Part shown: piece by piece, positions 52,815 through 61,450 of the stretch
Layout: each line of letters opens with the position of its first letter
Position numbering within the stretch: the stretch's first letter is position 1
DNA from: Gimesia sp.
GTDB lineage: Bacteria; Planctomycetota; Planctomycetia; Planctomycetales; Planctomycetaceae
Length of the DNA: 64,000 nucleotides
Reading direction: 5' to 3'
Assembly: GCA_002706765.1 (NCBI GenBank)
Contig: PAJV01000076.1
Location: forward strand, 186,001 to 250,000
Notes under the pieces: model-generated
Databases searched by the model: none
The model's input: only the letters and a program-made list of their open reading frames with translations
Told to the model about the DNA's origin: nothing
Made by a program: the position numbers and the translations under genes

Positions 52815-53777
52815 ATGTTGTCTCGTACAACACATCGTCCCCGTTTCCGCGCTCCCCGGCGCGCCGGTTTTACTCTGATCGAACTGCTGGTCGTGATTGC
52901 CATCATTGCCATTCTGATTGCATTGCTGTTACCCGCCGTCCAGCAGGCCCGCGAGGCGGCCCGCCGTTCGCAGTGTAAGAATAATCTGAAACAGATCGCG
53001 TTGGCGACACATAATTTCCACGATACGTTTCTGAGATTTCCATTTGGGACTTCGGACTATGAAGTTACAGCTGATCTGTCGGATCCCGGTGATTTGCCTG
53101 CTGCGACCTGGATCACGGGACATATTGAAATCATGCCTTATCTGGAGCAGGATGCGGTCGCCCGGCGGTGGGATAAAGAAGAAAGATATAACAGTACGAA
53201 TGATACGGACGGAGATGGGTTCACGAATGCAATGCTGATTCAGATGATCGTGCCTACCTTTTTATGCCCCACAATGACAATGCCCTCAGCACCGCTAGCA
53301 GGTAATCGTGGTCCCTGCAGTTATATTTTCTCTGCCGGTACAAAGTCCACGTCGGAATTTCATTATGGAGACCCAGAACCTGCATTTGATGGAGCGATTA
53401 CACCACGGATTTTGAATCCCGATAAATCAGACAGTCCCAGTTATCAAAAAAAGACAAAAATGCGTGACATTACGGATGGGACTACGAATACATTTTTGAT
53501 GGGAGAGACTGATTTTGCTCCGGCTGGAGTCCCCTCTACTACCTATGGCAGTGTCTGGGCTTATGGATATCTAGGTTATACCTGGGGGACAACTTTCTCG
53601 AGATTAAACCTGCGTAATGGCACCACTTCTTACGGTGTCTTTCGCAGTCAACATACGGGGGGAGCACACTTTGCAATGGCTGATGGTTCCGTGCATTTTC
53701 TTTCTGAAAATATCAATAATGAACTGTATCAGGCGCTCTCCACTCGTGCCGGTGGTGAGGTCGTCGAGTTTCCTTAA
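52815..53777 (+). CDS. DUF1559 protein with prepilin-like N-terminus (copy 1)
   Basis: A 320-residue planctomycete DUF1559 protein. The type IV prepilin-like cleavage and methylation site is [20 protein letters not shown] with the hydrophobic helix to about residue 45, followed by [33 protein letters not shown]. The C-terminus [15 protein letters not shown] is standard for the family. These proteins are exported and assembled like pseudopilins, function unknown. ATG 52815 with AGGAG nine bases upstream was chosen over an upstream in-frame ATG at 52761. A lipoprotein gene follows, with a hairpin in between. Confidence 0.93.
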   Translation: MLSRTTHRPRFRAPRRAGFTLIELLVVIAIIAILIALLLPAVQQAREAARRSQCKNNLKQIALATHNFHDTFLRFPFGTSDYEVTADLSDPGDLPAATWITGHIEIMPYLEQDAVARRWDKEERYNSTNDTDGDGFTNAMLIQMIVPTFLCPTMTMPSAPLAGNRGPCSYIFSAGTKSTSEFHYGDPEPAFDGAITPRILNPDKSDSPSYQKKTKMRDITDGTTNTFLMGETDFAPAGVPSTTYGSVWAYGYLGYTWGTTFSRLNLRNGTTSYGVFRSQHTGGAHFAMADGSVHFLSENINNELYQALSTRAGGEVVEFP

Positions 53778-53796
53778 GCATAGTTTCAATATCAGG

Positions 53797-53828
53797 ACGC
53801 GACCTGCACTTTACTGTTCTGGTCGCGT
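53797..53828 (+). terminator. Stem-loop between DUF1559 copy 1 and its lipoprotein gene
   Basis: ACGCGACC (53797-53804) pairs perfectly with GGTCGCGT (53821-53828) over a 16-base loop, with a TTTT three bases on. The position is the same as in the two other DUF1559-lipoprotein pairs, so it may attenuate or process the bicistronic mRNA. Confidence 0.55.
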
Positions 53829-53849
53829 ACCTGTTTTCTGGAGAAAATC

Positions 53850-54146
53850 ATGTTTCGTGTAGTATGTATTCTGTTATTGCTGTGGCCAGTGGTGCTGACT
53901 GGTTGTGGTGGTTCGGATTCTGGTGTGCAGATTGGCGTTCCCTCTGATGTTCCCACGCCTCCGCCAATTTCGCTGGATGAATGGGATAAGATGACGGACA
54001 TCAATCAAAAATATGATGTTGACACCTTGGATCGATTGAGGGCCAGTGATCCCAGGCTGGAAAAAGAAAATGCCTGGGACCAGTTTTTAACAGAGGTAGT
54101 CGTGCCCAAGATGAAAGAGGAAAAACCTCGTCCTTCTCAAAATTAG
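53850..54146 (+). CDS. Small lipoprotein paired with DUF1559 copy 1
   Basis: A 98-residue lipoprotein. The lipobox VLTGC gives Cys19, followed by a GGSDSG linker, a Pro-rich part (SDVPTPPPISLDEW) and a helical acidic segment ending ENAWDQFLTEVVVPKM. No recognised domain. It starts 73 bases after the DUF1559 gene; both other DUF1559 copies also have a lipoprotein downstream. Confidence 0.72.
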   Translation: MFRVVCILLLLWPVVLTGCGGSDSGVQIGVPSDVPTPPPISLDEWDKMTDINQKYDVDTLDRLRASDPRLEKENAWDQFLTEVVVPKMKEEKPRPSQN

Positions 54147-54677
54147 CCTGAACTTCAGGTGAAGCGACGCGTCTCCCGCATCCTCAACTGGCGTGAGCAA
54201 CCAGGGCGGGACGACGTACTGTGAAATAGGATTGTCCTGCTGTTTGCTGGCGGTTCGATTTCAAATCAATGCTGTTTCCGCAGTCGATGACCCGCTGTGA
54301 GGACTCTGTACGTCAGAGCTTCTTACGGCGGGAATCGATGCTGCCATCCCCTTCTCTTCTCAGTCATTCTGTCGCAGCCCTGGTTCAGAACGCCGCTGTT
54401 TCCCTGCTTGAGCAGAGCCTGCCCTGCGCGTTGATCGCTCAGTCTGTCTGACATGCGACCGCTTCCCCACTGCCTGGCTGCGTTTTCTGCAGTACTTACC
54501 GGATCTTTTTTGAATGGGGCGTGCTGGCACAGGAATTGCGTTCCCCTTTTCCAGTTTGAAACAACAGAGGGTCATGCATGGGAGCATGCACTGAACCAAT
54601 GCCAGGACAGGCGCAGGAAAGTGTCTACTGTTGTCTTTTCGATAGAATCACTCACCGCTGTTTACGGAGGAAGAAAA
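54147..54677. other. Intergenic region before the copper-storage gene
   Basis: About 530 bases with no supported gene; the short open frames here lack homology, conserved starts and ribosome sites. I looked for a CueR- or CsoR-type copper operator and saw no clear dyad. Confidence 0.4.
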
Positions 54678-54995
54678 ATGAGTCTCAAACAATCCTGTAT
54701 TGATGCCTGCCTGAAATGTGCGACGGATTGTGAATTCTGTCTGGATGCCATGATCAATAAAGAAAGTCATAACGACTGCCCCCACTGCTGTCGCGAATGT
54801 GTCGACATCTGCCTGTATACAGCACAGGCACTGGCGCGGAACAGTAAGTATTCCTCACAGATCAGTCAGTTATGCGCTGAGATCTGTACCTGGTGTGCAG
54901 AACAGTGTGAGGCCCATGAACATTATCACTGTCAGGCGTGTGCCGCTTCCTGTCGTAAATGCGCAGCCGAATGTAAAGAGGTCGTGGCTGTCTGA
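54678..54995 (+). CDS. Four-helix-bundle copper storage protein (Csp type)
   Basis: A 105-residue protein with 19 cysteines, most spaced as CxxxC or CxxC along helices (Cys7, 11, 14, 18, 21, 34, 37, 38, 41, 45, 66, 70, 73, 77, 85, 88, 92, 95, 99). This is the Csp/DUF326 pattern, in which Cys line the core of a four-helix bundle that binds many Cu(I) ions. There is no signal peptide, so it resembles cytosolic Csp3. GGAGG precedes the ATG by seven bases. No copper transporter is adjacent. Confidence 0.88.
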   Translation: MSLKQSCIDACLKCATDCEFCLDAMINKESHNDCPHCCRECVDICLYTAQALARNSKYSSQISQLCAEICTWCAEQCEAHEHYHCQACAASCRKCAAECKEVVAV

Positions 54996-55128
54996 CAGCA
55001 GTTGTGTTCCAGGGGAGCACCGGGATTCCTTTGCACCCATGGCGGCTGTGAAGGGAATCGGGAAAGTACTCCCCTGGATCGTTGGGGGACGAAAATTCGT
55101 TTAGAGAAAAAATGAAGGAGTTGGATTG

Positions 55129-55695
55129 ATGACGAAGTTTAATCTGGAAGGTAAAACAATCGCATTTCTCGCCACTGATGGTTTTGAACAGGTCGAGTTG
55201 ACCGAGCCATGGGAGGCCGCCAAAAAAGCCGGCGCCGATGTGCAACTGGTCTCGCTGAAAGCGGGATCGATCCAAGGCGTGCATCACGATCAAAAAGGAG
55301 ATCAGTTCGCCGTTGATCAGACGGTTGATGAAGTGAGCGCGGAAAGCTTTGATGGACTGGTCCTGCCCGGAGGAGTTTTTAATCCTGATGCGCTGCGGAT
55401 GCACGAAACGGCGGTCGATTTTGTACGCGACTTCTTCAAACAGGGAAAACCGGTGGCCGCAATCTGTCACGGCCCGTGGTCGCTGGTGGAAGCCGATGTG
55501 GTGGCGGACCGCCGCGTGACCTCGTGGCCGAGCCTGAAGACCGACCTCAAAAATGCGGGCGCGACATGGGTGGATGAAGCCTGCGTCTGCGATCAGGGTC
55601 TGGTGACCAGCCGCAACCCGGATGACCTGCCCGCATTCTGCGAGAAGATGCTTGAAGAGTTTGCGGAAGGCAAACACGCGAAACAGACCGCCTGA
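55129..55695 (+). CDS. DJ-1/PfpI-family (class I glutamine amidotransferase-like) protein
   Basis: A 188-residue C56/PfpI protein. FLATDGFEQVELTEPWEAAKKAG at the start supplies the conserved Glu (Glu22), and AICHGPWSLVEAD the nucleophilic Cys followed by His (near residues 112-113). These proteins are reported as glyoxalases or protein deglycases and as chaperones; activity is not clear. ATG 55129 with GAAGGAG eight bases upstream. It is 133 bases after the copper-storage gene. Confidence 0.9.
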   Translation: MTKFNLEGKTIAFLATDGFEQVELTEPWEAAKKAGADVQLVSLKAGSIQGVHHDQKGDQFAVDQTVDEVSAESFDGLVLPGGVFNPDALRMHETAVDFVRDFFKQGKPVAAICHGPWSLVEADVVADRRVTSWPSLKTDLKNAGATWVDEACVCDQGLVTSRNPDDLPAFCEKMLEEFAEGKHAKQTA

Positions 55696-56014
55696 AAAAT
55701 AGATTCAGTCCGGCTCGATTCTATTGAGATCAACCGGAAAACACATGCCAGGACGAACCCTGCAGGGGAAGTGTTTCATTCACATTTCCGTTGCAGGGCG
55801 TTCTGCATTAATGGGGTGAATCACAGGTCCTGCTGTTTTTGATACGATCATTTTCAGTCGATTATGAAGTGTTGATGTAAGTCTGCATTGATTGATTGAC
55901 TTCAAAAAATGTACTGTCATAATATCTGATCTTCTGGCCAGACTGCTGTGCTGGAAAGGAACACCCTGTTCCAGAGAATGCGTTGTCAAAAATTGCCTGA
56001 AGCGAGTGGGAATC
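55696..56014. other. Intergenic gap upstream of the lysine-rich membrane protein gene
   Basis: About 320 bases. The frame of the following gene is open back to 55892, but the upstream part lacks family or codon support. Nothing else recognised. Confidence 0.35.
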
Positions 56015-56566
56015 ATGACAGAAGAAGAGTATCTCAGACCGCGTCGAAAGCGAAAACGAAAACCGGTCGCTGCAGAGTTGACGAAGAAAAAAAAGTCAAC
56101 GGGCGTGAAAGCGGATGCCAGGCCGAAAGCTAAGAAAAAGAAAGCGAAGTCGCAGGATGATGAGCCTTCAACGCATAAACTGATCGCGCTGGTGATGCTG
56201 GGGATCGCGCTGTTTGGCTGGGCGTGTGCCGCGGCTGCTTATGCGCATGCGAAAGAGGGTTGGCGCAGTAACGAAACCGAACGTTTCGCTGCCGAAAATG
56301 GAGGCGAACTGGAGTCAGACTTCCGCTCGACCCGCAGGAGAGCCGCCGGGGCGGCGATGTTCAAGACGGCTTTCAATTCGTTAATGGACTTCATCGGGAA
56401 CGCGTTTCGCCAGATCCCCAATGTCTTCGCTGTGATCGCGTTTACTTTCTCTGAGCGGTTGTGGCTGGTGATCCTGTTTGCGGTTCTGGAAGGAGGCGCC
56501 CTGGGTCTGGGATACGTTATGGAAAAAGTGGGCGAAGGCTTTATTGATCCGCCTCAGTACCCGTAG
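56015..56566 (+). CDS. Membrane protein with highly basic N-terminal tail, unknown
   Basis: A 183-residue protein from ATG 56015. Its first 50 residues are very basic and repetitive (RPRRKRKRKP, KKKKSTG, KAKKKKAKS), as in nucleic-acid-binding tails. It then has a membrane helix (KLIALVMLGIALFGWACAAAAY), a soluble helix, and a hydrophobic C-terminal region (LWLVILFAVLEGGALGLGYVM). A downstream repeat begins 13 bases after the stop. Confidence 0.6.
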   Translation: MTEEEYLRPRRKRKRKPVAAELTKKKKSTGVKADARPKAKKKKAKSQDDEPSTHKLIALVMLGIALFGWACAAAAYAHAKEGWRSNETERFAAENGGELESDFRSTRRRAAGAAMFKTAFNSLMDFIGNAFRQIPNVFAVIAFTFSERLWLVILFAVLEGGALGLGYVMEKVGEGFIDPPQYP

Positions 56567-56578
56567 GCTCTGTTCACT

Positions 56579-56820
56579 GAGCACCGTCGGACAAGCCGAC
56601 GATGGCACGCGCACCTCTGATATAGTAGGGCTCGTTGCAATTTCTATAGAGGTTTCCGTGTGTCCGGTCTAAATAGCTTGTCCGGCCGTGTCGAATGAGT
56701 ATAGGAATCCCGATTCTGGATCGTACGTGGCAACTGCGACCTCCTGCTCGCTTTGCTCGGCCCGAATTGCATTCGGGCTCACCCATTTTTCTTATATGTG
56801 GTTTCGAGTTTTTCGTGGTT
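56579..56820 (+). repeat. Composite intergenic repeat, copy C (full length)
   Basis: The most complete copy. The GCACCGTCGGACAAGCCGAC module with a CGTCGG/CCGACG hairpin starts it. Then come GGCACGCGCAC, ATAGAGGTTTCCGTGTG, GCTTGTCCGGCCGTG, GAATGAGTATA, CCTCCTGCTCGCTTTGCTCG, and the perfect hairpin GCCCGAAT-TGC-ATTCGGGC. It ends with an inverted ACCACGAAA element (56799-56820). Confidence 0.78.
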
Positions 56821-57038
56821 GAAAATTCTGATGGGGATATTTTTTCTGTTCCCCTTGTGATGGGAAACGGATTCGAACCTCGCCAGGCGGGCTGACACAT
56901 GGGACAGCCCCTACGGCAAGGCAGGTCGGATGCGTGGATCAGGATTTTGCGATTGTTCTATCAGTTTCCTGTTGTCTTCGACAACACCGAATTGCATTCG
57001 GGACGACCCGGTTTAGATGTTGGTGACTGGTTGACCGA

Positions 57039-57080
57039 GCACCGTCGGGCAAGCCGACGATGGCACGCGCACGTCTGATA
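57039..57080 (+). repeat. Composite intergenic repeat, copy D (first module only)
   Basis: GCACCGTCGGGCAAGCCGAC, then GATGGCACGCGCAC and CTGATACGGTG. About 45 bases upstream, ACCGAATTGCATTCGGGACG (56988-57007) is a remnant of the 3' hairpin module. Confidence 0.7.
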
Positions 57081-57106
57081 CGGTGTGAAGCAGATTTGAG
57101 GACGCT

Positions 57107-58237
57107 CTATTTTGCTTCCGGTTTTGGCAGATCGTTGAGTTTGAACCGGACGGCGACGACGGAGTTTTTATCTTTGTTGTCACGGTATTTGACATAGGTC
57201 GTGGCGACGATGGTGCCGTCCGGGAGCAGTTCGACACCGGGATAGCCACAGTCACCAGTACGTCCGTGATGATGCAGCAGTTTCACCCTGTACTTCCCAT
57301 CCCGTTTATTGACGATGTCGTCGTACGTACCCACCCAGGCGACGAAGTGTCCGCGACTGGAACTGCCCGGTGCCTGATCCCGAAAACAGACGACCAACTG
57401 CCCGTCCTTTGTGAGAACCTGTTTGTGACGGTCGCCGGTCAAGCCCCAGGGAGTGTCGACGGGTGTGGTCCAGGTGGTGCCTTCGTCATTGCTGAACATC
57501 ATCAGGCTGCGACCTTTGTGAGTGTTTTCGCGCATCAGGCAACAGAGCTGATTGCCGTCCGGGCTGCGGAAGACGCAGGGTTCACAGGGATTTTTGCCAG
57601 CAACCTCTGCGACCACCTGTGGCTCCGACCAGCTGAAGCCGCCATTGTCGGAGATCGTCTGCAGCACGACGAGTGGGGCGCGGTCTTTGCCGTCGGGTCC
57701 TTTATGATACAGGCCGAGGTAACGCCCGTCTTTCAAGCGAACCATGCTGCTGAAGGTCATCACGCAGGGAAAACCGAGCGGTGGCATTTCTTTCCAGGTA
57801 TCGCCATTATCTTCACTCATGATGCTGGGCATCCCCGGGCCGCCCCGTTTACCGAGGGCGGCGGAGAAGACCCACAAACGAGCTTTGCCTGCCGGATCAA
57901 TCATCCGGTAGATACTGGGGCAGTTCTGATGTGTGGAGTAGCCGGCGGGAAGCCGCTCATCAACGCGGGACCAGGTTTTACCGCCGTCTTCACTGCGGGC
58001 CATGGGACCGGCAGAACCGCCGTGGTTGATGCACCAGACGGCAAGGATGGTTTTTTGATCGGGCAGCAGTAACGTGGTCGGGTGTCCCTGGTAAACCTGA
58101 GGCGTACCGGCGGCGATGACGGTCTGCTGGTCGGTCTCTCCAGAGAGATCAATCAAGGGCAGCTTGTCGTCGGCTTGAACCGGGAGTGCAGTGGTCGATA
58201 GCAATAAGATCATGAGCAGGGAAAACAGCGGCTTCAT
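57107..58237 (-). CDS. Exported sialidase-fold (BNR/Asp-box) protein
   Basis: A 376-residue secreted protein with signal peptide (1-22, ending LPVQA-DD). The six-bladed propeller has several Asp-box repeats SxDGGx[12 protein letters not shown] near 81, [10 protein letters not shown] near 142, [10 protein letters not shown], and [10 protein letters not shown]. Family members are exo-sialidases or related glycosidases, but the full catalytic Arg triad cannot be confirmed. [18 protein letters not shown] is a family-like blade. The gene sits between repeats and a lipoprotein. Confidence 0.82.
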   Translation of the reverse strand: MKPLFSLLMILLLSTTALPVQADDKLPLIDLSGETDQQTVIAAGTPQVYQGHPTTLLLPDQKTILAVWCINHGGSAGPMARSEDGGKTWSRVDERLPAGYSTHQNCPSIYRMIDPAGKARLWVFSAALGKRGGPGMPSIMSEDNGDTWKEMPPLGFPCVMTFSSMVRLKDGRYLGLYHKGPDGKDRAPLVVLQTISDNGGFSWSEPQVVAEVAGKNPCEPCVFRSPDGNQLCCLMRENTHKGRSLMMFSNDEGTTWTTPVDTPWGLTGDRHKQVLTKDGQLVVCFRDQAPGSSSRGHFVAWVGTYDDIVNKRDGKYRVKLLHHHGRTGDCGYPGVELLPDGTIVATTYVKYRDNKDKNSVVAVRFKLNDLPKPEAK

Positions 58238-58290
58238 AAGATTTCTTTCTCGGGATTCGCAGGATGTAATAAGCGGTGTGATGATCAGCT

Positions 58291-58716
58291 TCAGGATTTC
58301 AGATCGAAGTCTTGATTCATTGGTTCAGAACCGGGTTCTATCTCGACCGTCAGTTCTGTCTTTTCATTAAAACGCGCTGGTAAATATTGGGTGGTGGGAA
58401 TTTCTTCCGGCCCGCCGTCTGCTACGATTTTGACATCCTCTTTCGGACGATCCGCGGTGATTTTTACCTGGCAGGCACCGATGGGAACACCTCCCTTATT
58501 CTCGACCCGGTATTGTCCTGCTTTGATAATCGCTCCCGCCTGGGGGGCTTCCCTGCCGGCAGTCGGGATGAACCAGATCTCACCCTGGGAGACCGGTTTG
58601 CCATCGAACGTCACATTTCCCGTGACGATGACCCGTTCGGGGCCCGGTTCCGCAGAGCCACAGCCTGTGAAAAACAGACCGAACAATAGGCTGGAAATGA
58701 GGAAGAGAGATTTCAT
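58291..58716 (-). CDS. Lipoprotein with beta-sandwich domain, paired with DUF1559 copy 2
   Basis: A 141-residue lipoprotein. Lipobox LFFTGC gives Cys19, then [23 protein letters not shown], the planctomycete carboxypeptidase-regulatory-like opening, then a beta-rich domain ending [28 protein letters not shown]. The lipoprotein at 60775-61221 shares the same architecture (KGTVTMDGSPLAGVSVTFSP, ARYNDKTTLEAEVQPGENTFNFDLK). It lies 161 bases downstream of the DUF1559 gene on the same strand. Confidence 0.85.
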   Translation of the reverse strand: MKSLFLISSLLFGLFFTGCGSAEPGPERVIVTGNVTFDGKPVSQGEIWFIPTAGREAPQAGAIIKAGQYRVENKGGVPIGACQVKITADRPKEDVKIVADGGPEEIPTTQYLPARFNEKTELTVEIEPGSEPMNQDFDLKS

Positions 58717-58806
58717 GTGACTTCACTTTCATGGGCATGGGAATTGTAATTGCGCCAGGGAGTGCCGTTTCGCGATACCTGCTATGACTGTTAAACCGGG
58801 TAGCGA

Positions 58807-58845
58807 CAGTGTCACCTTCGATGACAGGAATCGAAGGCGACACTG
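58807..58845 (-). terminator. Stem-loop between DUF1559 copy 2 and its lipoprotein gene
   Basis: CAGTGTC-A-CCTTCGAT (58807-58822) pairs with ATCGAAGG-C-GACACTG (58830-58845): 15 paired bases with one internal mismatch and a 7-base loop. It is among the strongest inverted repeats in the window. No T-run follows on the minus strand. Confidence 0.6.
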
Positions 58846-58877
58846 CCAGCAGGCACCCTGACAGGAAAACATCTCAA

Positions 58878-59783
58878 TTAAGGAAAGCTGACGGCTTCAC
58901 GACCAATGCGTGTGGTTAATGAACTCAAGACACCGGCGTCGATGTTTTCTGAAATGAAATGCACACTGCCGTCCCCCATCAGAAAGTGGCAACCGCCTGT
59001 ATGCCAGCTGGATGCTTCCTGGGAAGCGAGGGTCCAGGTACCATTTCCGGGAGAAGTGTGCGGGCCATTGATGCCACCGGCGGTATCAATATGATTGACC
59101 ACGCTCCAGTGATTGCAGTCGAACGACCCCGGTAATCCGCCGGCGACTTCCGCAACAAACAGGGTGTTACTGGAACCGTCGATGACGTCTCGCATGCGGG
59201 TGTTCGAATTATTGTACAACATGCCATCGCCGTCAGAACGTCCCCAGTTAGTGGCACATTCCCAGGTGCGGGAATCAGCGACGCCTGCCATATTGGAGCG
59301 TCCGAGGTCGTCTTTATTTCCCGGACCCCCGTTATTGATCCCGCCGGTTCGATTGCAGCGGGGTTCTGACTGGGGATCAGAGGGGCATAAGAAGACATTG
59401 ATCGTGGCACCGACGGCCTGGATATCGTTGGAAGGGGCGACATTATAATTGGTGCTGAAATCAATTTTCTGGTAGACCGCGTTGGCTTCAAGGAACGGCA
59501 GAATCATCGCGCCCCAGCTGTAGCGATAGACGGCATTTTGCGACCAGACCGCGCCTGAGCAACCGCGTCCGGAATCACGATGATCCGACAGGGGAAAGAT
59601 GGAGTGAGTTTCATGATAGTTATGCAGTGCCAGGCCGACTTGTTTGAAATTGTTCTTACAGCTGGAGCGGCGTGCGGCTTCGCGTGCCTGTTGGACAGCA
59701 GGTAACAGGATGGCAATCAGAATTGCGATGATGGCAATTACAACCAGAAGTTCAATCAGTGTAAATCCGCGCTTGATTTTCAT
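58878..59783 (-). CDS. DUF1559 protein with prepilin-like N-terminus (copy 2)
   Basis: A 301-residue DUF1559 protein. [22 protein letters not shown] carries the prepilin-type cleavage site, followed by [35 protein letters not shown], and it ends FLMGDGSVHFISENID. GGAGAG precedes ATG 59783; the upstream in-frame region to 59912 is untranslated leader. It is divergent from the GntR regulator through the symmetric promoter at 59904-59950. Confidence 0.93.
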   Translation of the reverse strand: MKIKRGFTLIELLVVIAIIAILIAILLPAVQQAREAARRSSCKNNFKQVGLALHNYHETHSIFPLSDHRDSGRGCSGAVWSQNAVYRYSWGAMILPFLEANAVYQKIDFSTNYNVAPSNDIQAVGATINVFLCPSDPQSEPRCNRTGGINNGGPGNKDDLGRSNMAGVADSRTWECATNWGRSDGDGMLYNNSNTRMRDVIDGSSNTLFVAEVAGGLPGSFDCNHWSVVNHIDTAGGINGPHTSPGNGTWTLASQEASSWHTGGCHFLMGDGSVHFISENIDAGVLSSLTTRIGREAVSFP

Positions 59784-59903
59784 GATTCTCTCCAGACGGG
59801 TCAAAGAAATGAAAGAAATGGAAACAACAGGTCGCCTCACCAGCCCGGAAAAACCTGATAAACAGTCGATCCCGAGAAAAAAGCAGCCTCGCATTAAAAT
59901 TAT

Positions 59904-59950
59904 TTGACACAATGTAATAACGTGTTATAACATGATGTTACATATTGTCA
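59904..59950. promoter_or_regulatory. Symmetric bidirectional promoter and nested operator
   Basis: A 46-bp dyad centres on 59927.5. The inner perfect palindrome TGTTATAACA (59923-59932) and the outer arms TGACACAATGTAA (59905-59917) and TTACATATTGTCA (59938-59950), 11 of 13 matching, share that centre. Reading rightward, TTGACA (59904-59909), a 16-base spacer and TATAAC (59926-59931) form a promoter toward the GntR gene. Reading leftward, CTGACA, a 16-base spacer and TATAAC form one toward DUF1559 copy 2. A bound dimer would cover both -10 elements. Confidence 0.75.
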
Positions 59951-59986
59951 GCGAACGGAATTCCTTTGTCAACCGGAAAATGAAAA

Positions 59987-60691
59987 ATGTATGAAGTCAC
60001 GGAAAAACTGGCTGACCGGGCCTATCGCTTTATCAGGCAGGAAATGCAGGAGGGCTCACTGGTGCCGGGCTCACAGCTGGTGAACCGCAAGCTGGCCGCG
60101 GAGATCGGCGTGAGTGTGATTCCGGTCCGCGAAGCGATTCATCGGCTGGTAACAGAAGGACTGGTGGAACATGTGCCCGGTGCGGGTGCTTTTGTGCGGA
60201 ATCCGAATCGTGAGGACCTGGAAGAGCTGTACGTGCTGAGAGATGCGCTGGAGAGTTGTGCGGCTGCGGAAGCAGCGCGGTATATCACGCCTCATCAGCT
60301 GGACGATCTGGATGCGATGCTGGAAGAGTTTTTTGAAATCCGTGATTTGATTCGTGAGCGGAGTGATGGCTATGCGACGCCGGCGCAGTTCAATCGCTGG
60401 CTGGATCTGGAAGAAGCCTTTCATGAGACCGTGATCGATGCTTCGCGAAATCGTCTGATTGCTAAAGTGATCCGTGAACATCGCGCGGTGGCAACCGTGT
60501 TTGAATCGCAACGACACAGTTCGAAACTGCTGACGGTTGATCTGGCAGAGAAAACCTGTGACAGCAAAAAACAGTTGCTGCAGGCGCTGCGTGACGGGAA
60601 CGGTCCCCTGGCCCGGGAATTGATGAGTGCCCAGATTCAGCGCGGCTGCCGCGATGTGCTGGCATTCCTCAGACAGGAACGACGTTCCTGA
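59987..60691 (+). CDS. GntR-family transcriptional regulator, FadR subfamily (FCD domain)
   Basis: A 234-residue regulator. The winged helix-turn-helix covers residues 10-75 (LVNRKLAAEIGVSVIPVREAIHRLVTEGLVEHVPGAGAFV). The FCD effector domain begins EDLEELYVLRDALESCAAAEAAR and contains the FHETVIDASRNRLIAKV segment that, in metal-binding members, contributes ligands. Effectors of this class are carboxylates or sugar acids. Its promoter holds a 46-bp dyad, so it likely controls itself and the divergent DUF1559 gene. The end CAGGAAC-GAC-GTTCCTG (60674-60690) is a small hairpin overlapping the stop. Confidence 0.9.
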   Translation: MYEVTEKLADRAYRFIRQEMQEGSLVPGSQLVNRKLAAEIGVSVIPVREAIHRLVTEGLVEHVPGAGAFVRNPNREDLEELYVLRDALESCAAAEAARYITPHQLDDLDAMLEEFFEIRDLIRERSDGYATPAQFNRWLDLEEAFHETVIDASRNRLIAKVIREHRAVATVFESQRHSSKLLTVDLAEKTCDSKKQLLQALRDGNGPLARELMSAQIQRGCRDVLAFLRQERRS

Positions 60692-60774
60692 AAGCAGACT
60701 GCTCTCACGCTGCCCGCGGGCGGACACACTGGTCCACCCGACAGTGCAGTGAGAACGGAAGCATTCTTCCGCGA

Positions 60775-61221
60775 TTATTTCTTTTTCTTCAAGTCGAAGT
60801 TGAAGGTGTTTTCACCCGGTTGCACTTCGGCTTCCAGTGTGGTCTTGTCGTTATACCTCGCGGGAATCATTTTTTCGTCGGAGGGGGCAGTCTGGACCAC
60901 GTCATCCCCTTCCTGTTCCATTTCATCTTCTTCCGTGGAATTGCTGATCATCACTTTATTGTGACCCAGTTTGCAGCCTGGCGTGTTACGGATGTAAATT
61001 AATTCATAGTTGCCGGCGATATCGGTTTTCCCCGTCGCGGGTCGACCGCTGTCGGGGGAAAATGTGACAGAAACACCGGCCAGGGGGCTGCCATCCATGG
61101 TGACGGTGCCTTTGACCTGACCTAATTCGGGCTGGTCACTCGTATCACCTCCACAACCTGTCAGGCTGAAGCTTAGGGACAGCAGTGTGATCATCAGAAA
61201 ATCATGCGGTTTCAATTTCAT
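60775..61221 (-). CDS. Lipoprotein with beta-sandwich domain, paired with DUF1559 copy 3
   Basis: A 148-residue lipoprotein. Lipobox SLTGC, then VKGTVTMDGSPLAGVSVTFSPDSGRPATGKTD in the planctomycete regulatory-like style, an acidic middle (STEEDEMEQEGDD), and ARYNDKTTLEAEVQPGENTFNFDLKKKK, which ends in four Lys. It is homologous in layout to the lipoprotein at 58291-58716. ATG 61221 gives MKLKPHDFLMITLLSLSFSLTGC; the ORF start four codons earlier is less likely. Confidence 0.85.
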   Translation of the reverse strand: MKLKPHDFLMITLLSLSFSLTGCGGDTSDQPELGQVKGTVTMDGSPLAGVSVTFSPDSGRPATGKTDIAGNYELIYIRNTPGCKLGHNKVMISNSTEEDEMEQEGDDVVQTAPSDEKMIPARYNDKTTLEAEVQPGENTFNFDLKKKK

Positions 61222-61368
61222 AGTTCTACTCACTCTCTATAAAAAATATCTCGTCGGGACGCTCACAGCACAGAAGAAATTCTGTCGTGACAGATACCGA
61301 TTTTTACCAACGGCATTCCATTTCAGATTGTCAGTCAAAAACCTGCGGCATATTGAGCGTGCCTGCTT

Positions 61369-61395
61369 TTCGAATCATCACGATTTTGATTCGAA
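61369..61395. repeat. Inverted repeat in the lipoprotein/DUF1559 gap
   Basis: TTCGAATC (61369-61376) and GATTCGAA (61388-61395) are perfect complements over 11 bases. It lies between the 61403-61434 stem-loop and the lipoprotein start, in the transcribed region. Confidence 0.5.
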
Positions 61396-61402
61396 TTCAA
61401 AA

Positions 61403-61434
61403 GAACTGCGCCGCAATACAGGGCGACGCAGTTC
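61403..61434 (-). terminator. Stem-loop between DUF1559 copy 3 and its lipoprotein gene
   Basis: GAACTGCG (61403-61410) pairs perfectly with CGCAGTTC (61427-61434); a further CG/CG pair extends it. On the minus strand it is followed by TTTT, so it may be a partial terminator of the DUF1559 gene. Confidence 0.6.
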
Positions 61435-61450
61435 GTGAACAATATCTGGC

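Larger units (their letters stand above)
56567..57106. other. Repeat-bearing intergenic region
   Basis: A 540-base gap filled mainly by composite repeat copies C and D (listed). A stretch CACATGGGACAGCCCCTACGG at about 56897-56917 may be another repeat module. An open frame across it on the minus strand is repeat-derived and not supported as a gene. Confidence 0.6.

Noticed and set aside
54269..54451. Short open frame before the copper-storage gene
   Set aside because: No ribosome site, no recognisable domain and several overlapping frames of equal quality.
56574..56900. 108-residue minus-strand open frame
   Set aside because: It is read through composite repeat copy C and has no start signal or homology.
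56850..56920. GGTTCGAATCC on the minus strand, like a tRNA T-loop
   Set aside because: The T-stem does not pair beyond two or three bases and there is no D-arm or acceptor stem; it lies in repeat sequence.
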